From Myotis daubentonii (Eukaryota > Chordata > Mammalia > Chiroptera > Vespertilionidae): 64,000 bases of DNA. Shown here piece by piece: positions 24,225 to 37,978 of this stretch. The first letter of the stretch is position 1. The number at the start of each line of letters is the position of its first letter. The translations under genes were made by a program, and so were the position numbers. Under the pieces are notes generated by a model. It was not told where the DNA came from, did not search any database, and saw only the letters and a program-made list of their open reading frames with translations. Location: contig NC_081844.1 of assembly GCF_963259705.1 (NCBI RefSeq), positions 104,558,671-104,622,670 of the forward strand. Direction: 5' to 3'.

Positions 24225-25184
24225 TTCTGGCAGCGTTTAGCTCTCTAAGCTTTAGATCTGACCCCTTACTTCTTTTTTCCTTTCTTGCCAATGTAGGGGA
24301 GCACACTGGGAAGCCCTCCCCTGTGCCCCTTTCCTGGGTAGTCCTGGGAAGTGGGCACCCTCAGAATGCGCTGCTGGTGGCTGCAGCTCTCCTGCCATCT
24401 CTCTGTGCCTGAGGTCAGAAGTGAGGGCCACAGAGATGGGCGGAGTCTGCCTTGGAGCCTATTCAGTTCACTCAGCAGCCACTGGGCTTCGGTCCACAGC
24501 TGCATCCCAGCTTGGCTCTGCCTGCTCTTGCCTGGGCATGTGCATCCACTCTGGCGGCTCAGTGCCATCTCAGTGCTCACAGCCCAAACTAACCTCTGGT
24601 ATGTCTTTGCTTTCACTGTAAGACCTGTATCTTTCACTGCCTCCGGGACGTCTCAACTTCCATATAGGATGGGTGGGGCCACCCTTGTAATGAAGAGAGA
24701 CAATATTTAGAACAGGTTTTCCAATTCCATAAATGTCTATTGACCCCCTGCTGTAAACAAAGCATTGAGTAGCCATTCAGGAAATAAAAAGTTGGCAAAA
24801 TATGATAAAGTCCTCAAGGAGCTTGCCTTCATTTGCAAAATGAGGTGCTCTTTGTTCAAATGCAGGATGAATATTCTATAGTAGAAGTATAAGCAAAGTG
24901 CCTTAGACTTGAGAGGAGAAGGTTGTATGATTTTCAGATCTTTCTTCTTGTTCATAACATCTAAAATGCTATTTTTAAAAACACAAAAAGCACAAGAGAG
25001 CTTCAGAAATGTGAATATTCATTTTTTCTCTCTCAATTTATTAACCTAGATTTTGGTAACCTTTGATTTTCTTTTTTCCCCATGATCTTGACTTTGGCTT
25101 CAAATGTATAAAGAAGGTTTCTTGGATGACCTTTTTACCAAAGGCTTGTTGCCTCTGGAGACACACCACGGGGTCTATTCATCT

Positions 25185-25350
25185 TGTTTCACAGTCTCTG
25201 AGTTATACCCATCAGTGACCTTGGAAAAGTCACGTCACATCATTGCTTCTTTCTTTATCTGTAAAATGAGGATAATAATAGGTTTGATGAGAATGTGAAA
25301 TGAAATCATGCTTAGCATGGTCCCTGGATGGTAAAAATTGCTTCATAAGT
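25185..25350 (+). repeat. MIR SINE
   Basis: GTGACCTTGGAAAAGTCACG, TTATCTGTAAAATGAGGATA and the downstream GAATGTGAAATGAAATCATG match the MIR core and 3' part. Confidence 0.7.
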
Positions 25351-28300
25351 GGTAGCTTAAAATGAATATAAGTATAATTATTATTTTCATAAATTATTTA
25401 TTCATAATTATTATGTTCATTTTCATTATTATCAGTTCAGAGTCAGAGCCAATGTAGAGCATTAAAAATAAAAAGTTGCCTGAATTGACTCAGCATATTA
25501 AGATAGGGAGAAAAAAAAAACAAAAACCCTGTTTAAGAGGATATACATATGCATTACTATAATTACAATAATATTTACTTTGTATAATTTTCATAGAAAC
25601 TTTATAGTTTTCTGTCATTCTTATACAATGGAGAAATTTATTTAACTGCACCAGATCTTACAAATGAGCAAACTTGACCTGTTTTGAACTACTGGTCTGG
25701 GTGGTGTGTGTGTTTCCCCCCTCAGTCTGTTCTTCTCATGGGAAGGGGGAAATCACACTGGTAGTTTGAGTCAGCACGCTCTGTCACTCACCTGCATAAA
25801 CTACACTTGACCCAGGCCATTGGCCAGGTGGTCTGTGAGGGCCGCTTCAAGTCGGTGCTTTGCCCCTGGCTCTCAGCCAAGGGATGCACGGGCATGGATC
25901 CTGGACAGTCAGCTGCTGCTGTGCCCGGAGTGCAGTCGATTTTATTGATTTTTTCTCCCCAACACAACAGCTTCAAAAGGCTCCTTTGCCCCAGAGTAGC
26001 TGATCTTTTCAAATCTTTCCTATTTGCTCCTGTAAGACTTTCACATAAAAGGGTAAATGCAATTAACAACCACATACTTTAGATGATGATGAGATGTTCT
26101 AGAATGTGTTTAAAGGTTTCACAAAACCCAGACACATGGAGTTGAGTGAATCCTTGGAGAGATTGCCTAGTCCAACCTCCTCTGTTACAGCCAAGGACAC
26201 CAATCCAAAGAGTGGGCATGACCTGCCCAAGGTCGCGCCACGAGTTGGCCACAGAGATGAGAAGCCAGGAATCCTAGTTTCTATTTTTTTCTTTTAACTT
26301 GTGTTTCTCAATGTTGGGCATGTACTACCATATGCCAGATTATTCTCCTTGGCACGCAGGGTCATTTTAGGCTCACACAGGTAAAGTACTGCATCACAGA
26401 AGCAGATCATTCATTTTCTTCCAACTCCCTTTCAGCCTTTCTATGGCAGGGATGGCAGGACTTTCCTATTTTGCCTTGAATCCTTCTCTACTAATGTCCT
26501 TTGATAACAAAGAGAGAGCAGACCTCAGGACTAAGCGCCTCTGACAATTTAACCAAAGTGTTTTGTTTGCATGGTATTGGTACACTTACCCTGCCATCGA
26601 TGGCAAGGATACAGGTTTTCCATGTTGAGAAGCATATATTTCATTTAAAATAAATGTAAACAGATTAGAATGAATCTACTTTAGGAAAAATATCAAGTAA
26701 ATAACAGTGCAGGCTGCAAATGATGAGGAATCCATGGTGAGTTTCACATTAGCAACAATAATGGTTAACTAAAGCTTAGAAAAGATTGGATTCTGCCCTT
26801 GTGAATGCTCTGAGCCCTTTGAGGATAGATGTAGCTGAATTCCAGACTCTTTCTTATTCATGTCATGCCTTTGTTTATGTAGCAGCCAGAAAAACAATTA
26901 TTAGATTTAAGAGGAAAACATAAAAACTATATATCAGAGATGAACTCAGAAATATTGACAATCTCATTATCGGTAACTTTCCTACAACCTAAACAGATGG
27001 TTTGGTTGCCAATTTAGTTTTGTATGTAGGGACTTTTGTGAATATTTTCCATGATAAACTGTATGCCGTTGTTGCATTTATTGAGAACAGAAACTAGTGT
27101 TATTTTTCAGGGACTAATGCTCTAGTCTAGACCTCATTCTTGTCTTGTGTTCCCATGCTAAGAAGTACTTTAATTTCTGATTATCTTGCTATTCATTGAG
27201 AGGGCATGAATGAAGAAAAAGGTGGCAAAATGCAATTCACCCAACATTTTCCCACTATTATCACATTTAAAGATTAAAATGAATGGAATATGAATATTAA
27301 ACTTATTCATCAAATAGGGGTATAGCTAGGTCACTTTCTTTCTTTTTCCTATAATTTACCTATATCAGGTGAATACATGGAAGGAAAGATACAATAAAGT
27401 ACACTGTTTTGGTGATTTTTCCATTATCTTTAATAGCTAACCTTTGAATACGGTTTGTTTTCCTGCTCCCTGAAGCAAGTTCCTGCTTACCTGTCACTTA
27501 GCTTCCCAGGGATCCAGGAGCCCCGAAGACCAGTTGCCGCTGGTCCAGCAAGAGCCTGCCTGCCCTCAGTGTCACACAGAACTCATTCACGCCTCCTCGT
27601 GCTGTAGGCCATTATGTGTGTGTTTTCTACAGTGCTCCTTCAATGGGAAATTTATTCTCATTTAGAGGAATATGAAGAAAGAGAAGGAAGGCGGAGTCAA
27701 CTTCTGGTCACTTATGGGCAGTTAGAATCAGCCGTTTGAAAAATGAGCTTCTGAATCAGGAGAGATGTTGCAAAGTGACTGGCAGAACTGCATACAAAAA
27801 GGTAGAATGCTGAGATGCCAAGAAATAATGCCATTTCTATGACGGCTAATAAAAAGACTGCATTCAGGGCGAGGAAGGTTAATGATGATACATTTTTTTT
27901 AACATTGAAGATTAACAGGATAGCTTGCATATTCAAGTCAATTCAGACACACTGCTAATGGGGGAGGCATGCCAAATTAATTTCGACAGCACCTCTCAAA
28001 TTATGATCACTCACTCTTCTCTGGCTGCTGCTCTTTGTTTTGGTAGGAAGGAGCTGCATGCATACTTACAGTGGGTGCACGCCACTGTGTAGTAGGGCAT
28101 CTCTGGACCTGGGGAGTTTGGAGAGCTGGGTGGGGGGGGGGTGTGCCCTTCAGTCCTTAATCACCAGCGGTCCTCTGCTGGGTGTTTCCCTGATGGGATG
28201 TGTGCAGTTTGTCAGGAGCAAGGTTGTTGCTTGGCAGGGATTTTGGTTTCAATAGTCAATGAGACAAAGGAACTGAGCTGAGATGAGAAGAGAGTGGGAG

Positions 28301-28574
28301 GTGGGAGAAAGACTGGAGAGGAGAGAAGAGCTGCTCTCTCTTTATGCAAGAGATTCTCCATGTAGAGTTGGGGACAGCGTCTTTGGGTTACTGCTGCCTT
28401 GAGTCCTATTGAGGACCAAGGCTCAGATGACATAGGAACTGGCTCTGGAATCTAAACACCTGAGCATGAGACCCAGTGCAATATCTTATGCAATTTGCTT
28501 GATTTCGTCAAGCCTCACTGTGTTCACTATGATCAACAGGGAAAAGAATAATACCTACCTGATACCAGTATGTA

Positions 28575-28695
28575 TTTTTAATTTTGGTAGAATTTACATA
28601 TAGTAAAATATACACATCTTAAGTGCACAGATCAGGGAATTTTTTGCATGTGTATATACCCATGCAACTACCACCCACATCAAAATATAGCATAT
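28575..28695 (-). mobile_element. old LINE-1 fragment, antisense
   Basis: GGTAGAATTTACATATAGTA, CTTAAGTGCACAGATCAGGG and AACTACCACCCACATCAAAA match the antisense of ancient LINE-1 3' sequence. It is a short diverged relic. Confidence 0.6.
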
Positions 28696-28744
28696 TTCCA
28701 TTGCCTAGAAAGTTACAGATGGATATTTTAAAAAGTAAATAACA

Positions 28745-28890
28745 ATAGTTTTTACCTTTATAGTGCTTATCATGGGCCAGGTGTTTTACATATATGATCT
28801 TGTTTCATTCTTACAACCTTGTGAAGGGAGGTGCTCTTACTATCTCCACTTTAAGGTAAAGAGACTTGCCCAAGGTTATAAGGACAGTAA
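28745..28890 (-). repeat. MIR-like fragment, antisense
   Basis: TGCTTATCATGGGCCAGGTG and GAGACTTGCCCAAGGTTATA are antisense MIR-like text. Confidence 0.6.
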
Positions 28891-29999
28891 GGTTCCTGCT
28901 CTTAACATCCACGCCCCATCACTGACTCTAAAACTTGCCCTGTGGCCTGGTGCCTTATTAAGTGCATTAGACGAATGAGAGTGGAGCCTCCTAAATGCTG
29001 ACATTTCTTTCCATTCCTTCTCTCCTTGTCTGGGGCTGGTAGGCTGTGCATGATGCTCTTGCAGGAGAATTCGTGAGGGAAAAGGCAGGCTGTAGCTACC
29101 GTTCCATCCCAGCTTTGAACATCAGGTGCATTGTGGGTGCTCATCGTCCTCCACTGCTGTTCCCAGGAAGCCCTGCCCCAACTCCCCTTCAACCATCACT
29201 GCTTGGTAAAGTGGCAATGTGACACACTCATTGGTTAGATCACCTGGGCAGTTTTGGCTGCTCAACCATCTTTGGGCTCTATCCAAACCTTGTCCTTATG
29301 AGGATCTAAAAACTTCAAGTGAAAGTCCCTCCATTCCAAGCCCCTTTTAGCTGTCTTGTCCCAGATTCCCAGTATTTATATTTTCCCCATCCATCCCGTT
29401 CAGATCCTAGGACTTGCTGGTTTTCCTTCTCCACCCTTATTTTCTCCTTCTCCTCTTTGTCTTCTTCCCTTCCTTTTCCTTTTTCTTCTTTTCAGTTCAT
29501 CATGGTCTTCATGATATCACCAAATGAACTGTAATAAGCCACTCACTCTCTGCTAAATGCACTGTAATTGCCCATTATAGATTCTTTGTGGGGGGCATCC
29601 ATGGTTAATGTGTCTTTCATAGAGTTGAATTCATGCTTAACCTTTTGTACTAGATCATTTTCAGACACATTTAGCCAGCCGTCCCTTTGACATCTGCATC
29701 TGAATGTCAAACTCAACATTTCCAAAATAGTATTCATTGCATCCATGAAAACCCTCTCCTCTTCCATTATTTTTCTGCCAGTCATTTGGAGCTGGCCCTC
29801 AACTCTTCTTGTGCCTCATTTTTCACTTTCAATTAAGTACTAAGGCCTTTGAATCTTTCTTATATATGCCTTGAATCTGGTCTCTTCTCTTGACCTTTGC
29901 CACCTATCTCCTGGTCCTATTGTTACCAGTCCATGTCTGTGTCAGGGGCTGGCTATGCCCTGGCACAGGTCTGGGAACTTTCATGAGTCAGTTCTTGAC

Positions 30000-30187
30000 T
30001 AGTGCAGGAAAAGTTTCAAGATACAAGTCCAAGTGAAAGTGAGGCAAAGGAAGGGCCCCTGGAGTGTTGCTTTTCCACAAAATACCACGTGCTGGCGTGT
30101 ACGTACAGTGCAATTGAAACTTCATGGCCACACTCAAGGGGCCAAAGAGCCGCATGTGGCTCACGAGCCACAGTTTGCCGACCACTG
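30000..30187. mobile_element. hAT-like element, one terminus only
   Basis: The right end CAAAGAGCCGCATGTGGCTC followed by CAGTTTGCCGACCACTG is a hAT-type terminus known in bat genomes, with an inner hairpin-prone GTGGCTCACGAGCCAC. No matching CAGTGGTCGGCAAAC start is seen to the left, so the copy is truncated and the left limit is approximate. Confidence 0.6.
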
Positions 30188-30202
30188 GGATAGAAGAAGC
30201 AA

Positions 30203-30238
30203 AGGATACACCTGAGGAAAGGATACACCTGAGGAAAG
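30203..30238 (+). repeat. 17-bp tandem duplication
   Basis: GGATACACCTGAGGAAA occurs twice in direct succession, immediately after the hAT terminus at 30187. Confidence 0.9.
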
Positions 30239-32069
30239 GGGGATAGGCATGCTCAAAGGAGAGGGCACTCTGTTATTCTTTGTCCTGAGAGTTTTATCTA
30301 TTTTCGATACGTGGAAATTTTAGAGGAGGTCCCAAGGAAGCATCTGAACAGAATATTCATTAGATTTCCGGGCATGTTGTTTAGTGTGCTGGGTATTAAA
30401 ATGGGGTCATTCTCTGGTTAGTTTCACCTTCATCGTGGGTTAGTCTGGATCTCACTGGTTTTTGTTACCTAACTCCCTAACTATGGTGATTTGAACCATC
30501 TTAGGCATCTTCACTCAGGGAGGATAGGGTCTTGTGCTTTATCAGCTGGTGTTAATTGTTCAGCTATCCCGGCCATTGTTCAACTATTCGCTCAGTTTCT
30601 TCATTCCGTTTGCCAGGGAATTATCCTAGTTTCTTACTAATCTGCTTCACTCTACACCCCTGCGCCATATATGATGCTAGGCACTTTATTCACTTAAAAA
30701 ATAAACAAAGGCGTGTAAGGGCAAGCACACAGTCATGAGCTACCTCCATTTATTGTTTTCCTGTTGTGCACGACCACATAACACAGTCAAATGAGTCAAA
30801 ACCATTAGCTTTGCTCATGGTCTTTTCAGAGCTAAAATCCTACCATTTGATGTCAGAAGCAGCTAATCACTACTAAACTTGATGTAGGACATAAACATGA
30901 GAATGCAATAGGAAAAATTTATTTGAGGGTTCCATGCCACGGAAAGCTATGCTTCTCGAAAGGAATTTGTTCTTTTTGGCCTCAATGCTCAGGAAACTCA
31001 AGAAGGTGGGTGATTCCCTTTATCTCACTGATGTCCTGCTAGTGAGGAGCCACGTGGGCGGTTGGAACCTTACGTTAATGTTTATACTGGCATGTCATGC
31101 CTTTCTCCTCTCTTCTTTATGGACTAAGAGAGTAGATGAAGAAATACATAAACCAATAATAAATAGACCAACATGTCATGCCCCAAATATAATATTAATG
31201 TCCGTTTTATAAAAGTACAATTTGAGATTTATCGGCAGGGACTGAACGTATTTGCACACCCAGCGTGTTTCATTTTATGTGTGCTTCTCTACTGTCCTGC
31301 CAGTTGACCGGTTCTTTATTACACTTGGACTGCCCACGGGCAAGGGCCATGTATTGTCCTCTCTTTGTAAGAAAGCTCATTACTGGTCATTGACTGATAT
31401 TTATTCTCTTTATCTCCTCCCTTCTCATACTAAACCAGTTTCCTCTTCATTCGCTTTAGAATCTCTTTGATCCTTCCATTTAAATAGTGGGCCTGAGTGT
31501 GTGAGTCATTTCTGAAATCGCTTTTGCTGTGGGCCTTCAGGGGAGGGCTCTGTTGGCTCGTTGGCACGGATGGAGAAATGAAGCAAGAGAAGCCCCCGCC
31601 CCCTCAGCTGCCTCCAACCTCCACCTTCTCAGCTGAGTCCTGTTAGAAAAGAAAACCAGGCCAGAAGGAGACATTCCCCCCATTTCCATTTTGATTTAAA
31701 GCGGGGGAGGGATGACAATGATTTTCCTCCTGCGTCTTTGAAGTGCGTTTCCAATTCTTCAGCTGGTTCTCTGTTTTCCCTTTGTAATAAACAGCACTGG
31801 ATTTTACATGTGTGGGGCTATCCACCCACAGGACCCCAGCCTCCTCGCCTTTGGCACTGTTATGGGGAAGGTGAGGGAAAGATGATTGGAAACAATCACG
31901 CAACCATTCCATTTTGCTAATGCTTGAATCCAGGGGAATTTTCTCATTTAATTCTCTGAAATGAAGAGCCCCTCTGTTAGCCTTAAAATGTAAACAAGAG
32001 GCCTTTAATGTGCGCTTTCCCCAGAAATGGAATACCGGCTGCTCATATTGATCCAAAACACTGCTGTGG

Positions 32070-32112
32070 TTTTTTTGTGTTTTTTGTTGTTGTTGTTGTT
32101 GTTTTGTTGTTC
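32070..32112 (+). repeat. (GTT)n microsatellite
   Basis: T/G-rich tract with about seven GTT units followed by imperfect copies. Confidence 0.9.
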
Positions 32113-32589
32113 TTTTCTATATTTGTAAGTTTTGCGATTACAGTGATATGATATAGGATTGTTTGAGTGTGGCTTGAGGATTGCTGGTAAGTGGCATTGT
32201 TATTCTAAGCTGTAAGCAGAAATGTAAAAAGATGCTCTGAGAACGCTTGCCTGAGCTCTTCTTGTCTATCCACACACAAAGGGAACACGAAGATCCCAGG
32301 CATTTTTCCCAATTATTTCAATTTATACCCGCCTCTTGAAACTCAATTCTCCGAGTCTGGTGTTTCAGACAAAGCGCACTTTGTGTGAATGATACAGATA
32401 ATAGCTCCCAGTCCATTTCATTCCAGCCTGGACCAGGTGTTTTGTCGAGTGTGTGCGTCAGCTACAGCTAACGGACCTTGAAGCATGCTCGGTTTTGCAC
32501 CCAGGAACTTCTGAGGAAGACCACAGATCCCATGCCATGTTACACACAGTAACTGCAACTGAATGTGTGTAATGCTTTCTCATGAAAAA

Positions 32590-32715
32590 GCCATTTCAAT
32601 CCCTGTTTTTTGGAGGAAGGGAGGTAAAATGACCTGTCTGAGGTCACACAGCCTGGCAGTAGTAAGGCTGTGTGCAAGCCTAGGTCTGTAAACTCTCAAT
32701 CCAGAGTTGTACCCA
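32590..32715 (-). repeat. MIR-like fragment, antisense
   Basis: TGACCTGTCTGAGGTCACAC and AGCCTGGCAGTAGTAAGG are antisense MIR-like text. Confidence 0.6.
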
Positions 32716-34522
32716 TTTCCCCATACCTGCCTCCCTAGTGGGGAAGCCAAGAACGAGAAGATATTGCCAGAATGGGTGCTCAGGGCAGGGGTGAAGGTGA
32801 AGAAACACCAAGGTCTTGTTTCTTCAAGGACAGCACAGAAGAGTAAATTTTGAAATAACTCAACACTAAATAGAGTTCTAATTCTGAGAGTTGCCTTAAG
32901 TGTAAGCAGAGAGGGCTCGCTCTCTGAAATTAGCAGACATTTATTCATCTAATGCTTGTTAGGATCCCACTGCGTGACAGGCATTGTGCCCGGAACTGTG
33001 GCAGACGTGACTTGATTGAGATTAGATACTTCACCCCAGGCTCTCACTGTCTTCTGAGGGAAAGATGGTGAAAGGTTGGAGGGTCATGATCGCTGTTGGC
33101 TAGTCAGTTGCAGTGACATAAGTAGCTGAATAGATGGTTGGTTGGATTAAAAGATATGAAAGAAATGAGTGGCTGGACTAAAGACTAAATCACAGAGTTG
33201 ATGAATGCTCACTGTTGTTGAATTCTACGACTGGGGTTTCTGTTTGTTTTTTATTTTCCTGGGACTGTAACTTGCTCTCTTTTAATTGAGCTAGACATTA
33301 ATCAAACCAACCACCCAGAGTCTTTAATTTTCTGTTTAAAGAGCTTATGGGACCCAGCAAATTCAAGGGTGGCTGCCTCAAGCCTGCCGAATCCTGGGTT
33401 GGGAGTCATTGTCTGCACCCAGGAGCCTGTGAATGAGGTTGGATTCATGTTGGCCCTGGAGTCGGGCAGGTCTGTGTCAGAATCTAGCCTCTGTTGTGGC
33501 CCCACTAATTAAGAGATCATGCTGACCCTTGGCAAGCTCTTGTCCCCACTTTACAGGTTAGAAAAACCTGTAAAATGGGGACAGCGCAACATACACGTTT
33601 GGATAGGACCAAATGCATTCCCAACATGGTGCCTGCAACCCAGCAGGAGCTCAACACATTGCATGTCTCTCAAACTCAATATTCCACTCTCCCACTCTGC
33701 TCACTTCCGATGGCTTTCCAGGAAATGGCTTCTGTCCTTTATGAAAATATATCTGTTATCATGACTCCTACTGATGAGAAAACTCAGGTATGTATGTGAC
33801 CATGGACTAGCTTAGAAAGGCTTGAGGTGGGAATAATTTAAGAAGATATTCATTGTCTTGGGTTGGGTTCTCAGAAGCAAGCTCTAAGATGAGGCCTGGG
33901 AGAAGGTGACTTACTTTTTAGGCAGTGTTTCAAGAACCACTGCTAGAGTAAAGATTGAAATTCATGGAGCCAGGCAACCGCATAAGTCTCGAGAGGGAAC
34001 AGGGGCTGGGGTGAAGGGATTAAGGAATCCTGTGTAGCGTGATGCAGAGAGAGGCAGTGGGTCTGCAGTGATAAGCCTGGAGGGGTGAGGATGTAAGCCT
34101 GTTATAACAGGTGTCCTAAGTGCTTATAAATTGATTCGAATGCCAGATGTCACTGAATTGGAACCAAATGGGGTCAAGGGATAAAAGACACAACTCCTTG
34201 CAGTCAAAAAGCTACCATGACTCATTTATCCTATTGCGTGAATGTGAAATGGAGCACGTTGCTTTGATGGGAACCCTCTTTTCAAGCCTTCCCAGATTTG
34301 TTCAGTATAGAAGCTACTTGGCTCAGCCCCAAGCCATCTCCTCTGCGTGTCCTTCTGTGAGCCAGGGTGAAGAGGTGGGGGAGGCAGTGTGCTAGCAGGC
34401 TGAGCTACACTCATCTGGCATGGCATCGCAAAGGCAATCATCCTAAGCATTAGGGCACAAGTCAAATTTGGGGTCATGATTCAATTGGCCATATCGGCAC
34501 CTTTGTTTTCCTAAAAGAACTT

Positions 34523-34767
34523 CCTTTTTTGTTGTTAATCCTCACCCAAGGATATTTTTCCATTGATGTTTAGAGAGAGTGGAAAGGAGGGGGAGAGAAG
34601 AGAGGGAGAGAGAAACATTGATGTGTGAGAGACACGTAGATTGGTTGCCTCCTGTATGCACCCCGACCAAGGATAATCCTGAAGTATGTGCCCTTGACCC
34701 GAATCGAACCTGGGACCCTTCTCGAACCCAGGGCCGACATCTTACCACTGAGCCAAACCAGCTAGGG
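34523..34767 (-). mobile_element. Ves-like SINE, older subfamily, antisense
   Basis: The complement starts GGCCCTAGCTGGTTTGGCTC and carries a B-box GGTTCGATTCGGG. It has an extra GGGTTCGAGAAGGGTCCCAG segment compared with the other copies, then CTCACACATCAATGTTTCTC and a pyrimidine tail. Flanks CCTAAAAGAACTT (34510-34522) and CCTAAAAGCTCTT (34768-34780) are the target duplication. Confidence 0.85.
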
Positions 34768-35264
34768 CCTAAAAGCTCTTTCTATAGAGCTGGTTGGTGG
34801 TTGAATGAGTGCCCTGGCAGGGAGGAGGCCATGGCAGCATGGTCAGCAATAACAGGGTACATGATCTCAGAAGTTGTGCGGGGGAGCTGCAAGTGCAGGT
34901 AGCTGTCAATTATTCTGCCCTAACAGCCTCTGGAGGTGTGATGATAGACAGGCCATGTCTGTAGCCACTCCACATCATCAGAGAAATGTCAACGGAAGCC
35001 TTTCATTACTTGCTAGTTGAGGCGGTGGAATGATCGCCATGATTAGATCCTAATTTGATAAGCCCTAAAATCAATCTATGATTCTCTCAGTCGCATGCTC
35101 AAAATGCATATGCATACACATCTGTACAGCACATTTCATCCATCAGCAAGCTGTGTTGACACTGCCTCAATACTGTACCCCAATTATGTCCACTTCTGCA
35201 TCTCTCTCCTGCCACTAACTCATCAAACTTTTATCTTCTCTCCCCTTCACTGTTACAGTAGGAG

Positions 35265-35475
35265 GCAGGAGAGCTTAGTAGATGTGAACACAAACTCTGG
35301 AATCATATTTCCTGGGTTTAAACCCCAGCTCTGCCACTTTCTAGGTGTGTGATCTTAAGTAAGTTACTGAATGTCTTCGAGCTTCAGTTTTCTAATCCAT
35401 AAAATGGGTATAATGATATACTTCTCCATAGAGATAATGCCTGGTAGAGAGTGAGGGCTCAATCAATAGTATACC
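35265..35475 (+). repeat. MIR SINE
   Basis: The MIR layout is clear: CTGGGTTTAAACCCCAGCTC, CACTTTCTAGGTGTGTGATC, AAGTTACTGAATG and CATAAAATGGGTATAATGAT, then GCTCAATCAATAGTA. Confidence 0.8.
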
Positions 35476-35689
35476 TCTTCTTTCCCTCTACAAAAAGCTT
35501 CCTCAGTGTTCTCATGCCTCTCTTTCTAGACCCTCCCTCCTCTCTTCATTAAAAATACAAAAACAAAACATAGTTATGTCCACCTAGTAATCAGACTCCG
35601 TGCCATGGGACAGGGGGTCTAATGAGACCTGGACCCAGTCAGGCTCTCCAAGTTTATTGTTTCATATTATCCCCCCCCCCATTTTCTAT

Positions 35690-35930
35690 AATTCCAATCA
35701 CACTCACCTCCATATGCTATCCCTCCAACAATCTAAGCAGATTTCCACCCCAGGGCCTTTGCATGCCATTTCTTCTGCTTGGGATGCTTGTCCCTGAGAT
35801 CCTTATAGGTAGTTCCCTTCTCACCCCTGGTCTCAGCTCAAGTGTCTCCATCTCAGGGAGGCAGTCTTCCCTGCTCACTCCAGCCCCTGCGTCTCCCGCT
35901 GCCCCAGTCACTATTTTGTGGGCAGCTGAC
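35690..35930 (+). repeat. L2 LINE 3' fragment
   Basis: CTTCTGCTTGGGATGCTTGT, TCAGCTCAAGTGTCTCCATC and TCAGGGAGGCAGTCTTCCCT are typical L2 3' wording. Confidence 0.6.
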
Positions 35931-37164
35931 AGTATTTGTTGCTGTAGCATCAGCTCTCAGGGATCTTCCCAGTTCTCCTGGGATCCATGATCATTTCTGT
36001 GCATAGCTCCAGGAAGACTTCCTCCCTCAGTAGCCAGCTCCAGCCTTGCAGGGCTGCCCTCCGGCCATGGGGGCCTGCTTCGCCTGGGCACCCAGAGCAC
36101 CCACAGTGCCTGGGGCTGTCCATCCCCAAGGTTTCACCACTCCTGCCGCTCTGCCCCTGTGGCCCACACTGTCTGCGGAGCTCCCAGTGTGAGACTTGCC
36201 TGCCTTTGGACGCTGCCCAGCCTCCTTCCCTCATGACCCTTCCAGAGGTTTCTGAAACACCTCCTAATAAGTAAGTCACCTTCACCCAGGCTTCATCTTA
36301 GAGCTTGCTTCTGGAGACTCTAATCCAAGACAATGAATACCTTCTTAAAATTATTTCTGATACCCCAATAGCATATAATATCCCCAAGAACAGTGCCTGC
36401 TGTAGAAGCTATTCATTACTATAAATATGTTGCATGTAGACTATCAGAGCTTACACATTATATTTATAATCAGTAAATTTTAACTTATATTTATAATCAG
36501 ACATTTTTAGACATAAACATACATTTTCTTAAAGATTCCAGCACTTACACATCGATTTAATGTTCCTGCTGTCACTGTGTGTCTGAATGGCAGGTACCAA
36601 CTTATTAGTAGGGCGTTAGCTTATAGGTTTAGTACAGTGGCATGCTTTATGCTAAGGATAATGGATGTATGGTAAAAGCAATAGCTTGGGTTAGACTTTA
36701 AGTGAGTATTTACAATTAAGTTCTGGAAGTCCATTTCTCTCTTGGGATTTCACCTCCATGGATATCTGAATCCCATGGATATCTGACCAGGATTTTTACA
36801 GCTGCCGAGTTCGGAGCTCTCCTAAGTAGGTTGTGTTGGTTTATCTGGGGAGATGTGTTTTGGCCCTTGGGGTTCATCAGGAGGAGAGTGAGGGATGGTT
36901 CTGGACCTTATAATTAGGCATGCTTTCCGGAGGTGGGGAAGTGAATAGTGAAGAGTGCGTTAGGGGAAACGCTAGTAGAGTTGTAAGAGGCTTGTAACCT
37001 GATCTGGAATATGGAGTTCGTGGATAGTTATTGATTTCCTGGTGGGTGGAATGGCTTTTCTCCCTGTCCCACAGCTGGAGGAGGGAGGTTGTTGTTGTGC
37101 CCAGATTTCAAGGTTCCCAAGACCCCCAGGGAGCCAGTCAGTCCGATGCAAAAGCAAAGAGTCC

Positions 37165-37170
37165 TTTATT
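37165..37170 (-). promoter_or_regulatory. LTR polyadenylation signal AATAAA
   Basis: The complement reads GCATAATAAAGGACTC, about 70 bp before the U5 end and about 95 bp after the TATA-like box, the spacing expected for an R region. Confidence 0.7.
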
Positions 37171-37261
37171 ATGCAAGCCGGCTTGCGCGCCCCGTTCACC
37201 AGACCCACCGACACAGCGGAAAGTCCAGTGGCCGAGAGAGAGAGGCCTGATGGGACAGGGG

Positions 37262-37269
37262 GTTTTAAA
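37262..37269 (-). promoter_or_regulatory. LTR TATA-like box
   Basis: The complement reads CCCCCTTTAAAACCCCCT. A CCAAT motif lies about 110 bp upstream (37378-37382). Both are unmutated, so the LTR could still start transcription antisense to the host gene. Confidence 0.55.
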
Positions 37270-37806
37270 GGGGGGTGGAGTGAGGGCAGGAGAGGGAACT
37301 GTGGGCCCCGCCGACTGGCCAGGCGCGAGTCCATACAGGATGTGGTCATACTGATGGCCTGCACTTGCCTTGATTATTATTGGTTAGTCCAGAGAAATCC
37401 TGGGTGTGGCTAGCAGCGGCTTCCCCGGCGAAGAAGCACATGGCTCTGTCCCAAAATGGAGGACCCAAGGCAAGATGGAGGGCGCAGTCCTCGCCCGGCT
37501 CCCGCTGCTGCCGCTCAAACACGCCGCAAGGCAGGATGGCCCTCCCGCACAGCACCTGCAGCCAGCCTGCGGGCAGACCGGGACTCCTGCAGTGGGCGTC
37601 TGGGCAGCACAGGCCCAGCAAACGGGGTGTGGCCAGTGGAGCGGCCCAGCTCCTGAAGAGCAGCATCCGCTCCGAGCAGGCCCGGCCCGTGGCCGGTGCA
37701 CCGCAGCATGGCGGCCTCCCTGGGCTAGGGCACGCGCCCCACTCCGCTGCCGCCGCTGCTGCACCGGGGCCGGGGATCCATGCGGCCCGTGCGGACGCCA
37801 GGTCGG

Positions 37807-37830
37807 AGGGGGGGGGGCGGGGGGGGGGGG
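37807..37830 (+). repeat. G-run (potential G-quadruplex) in the LTR
   Basis: A run of about ten G, a C, then about twelve G, followed by CAGCGGGCGGG. Such runs can form G-quadruplexes and are error-prone in sequencing. Confidence 0.85.
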
Positions 37831-37978
37831 CAGCGGGCGGGTGGCAGCCTGCGCCGGGCTCCCGCTGCGGGCCGGGGAGCCGATGCCCCACGGGGCCCGG
37901 CGGCTGGCCCACGCAGGCTCCCCTGACTGGGCCCGGAGGGCCGCATGGACCCCTGGCCCCAGCGCGGGCAAGCGGGGA

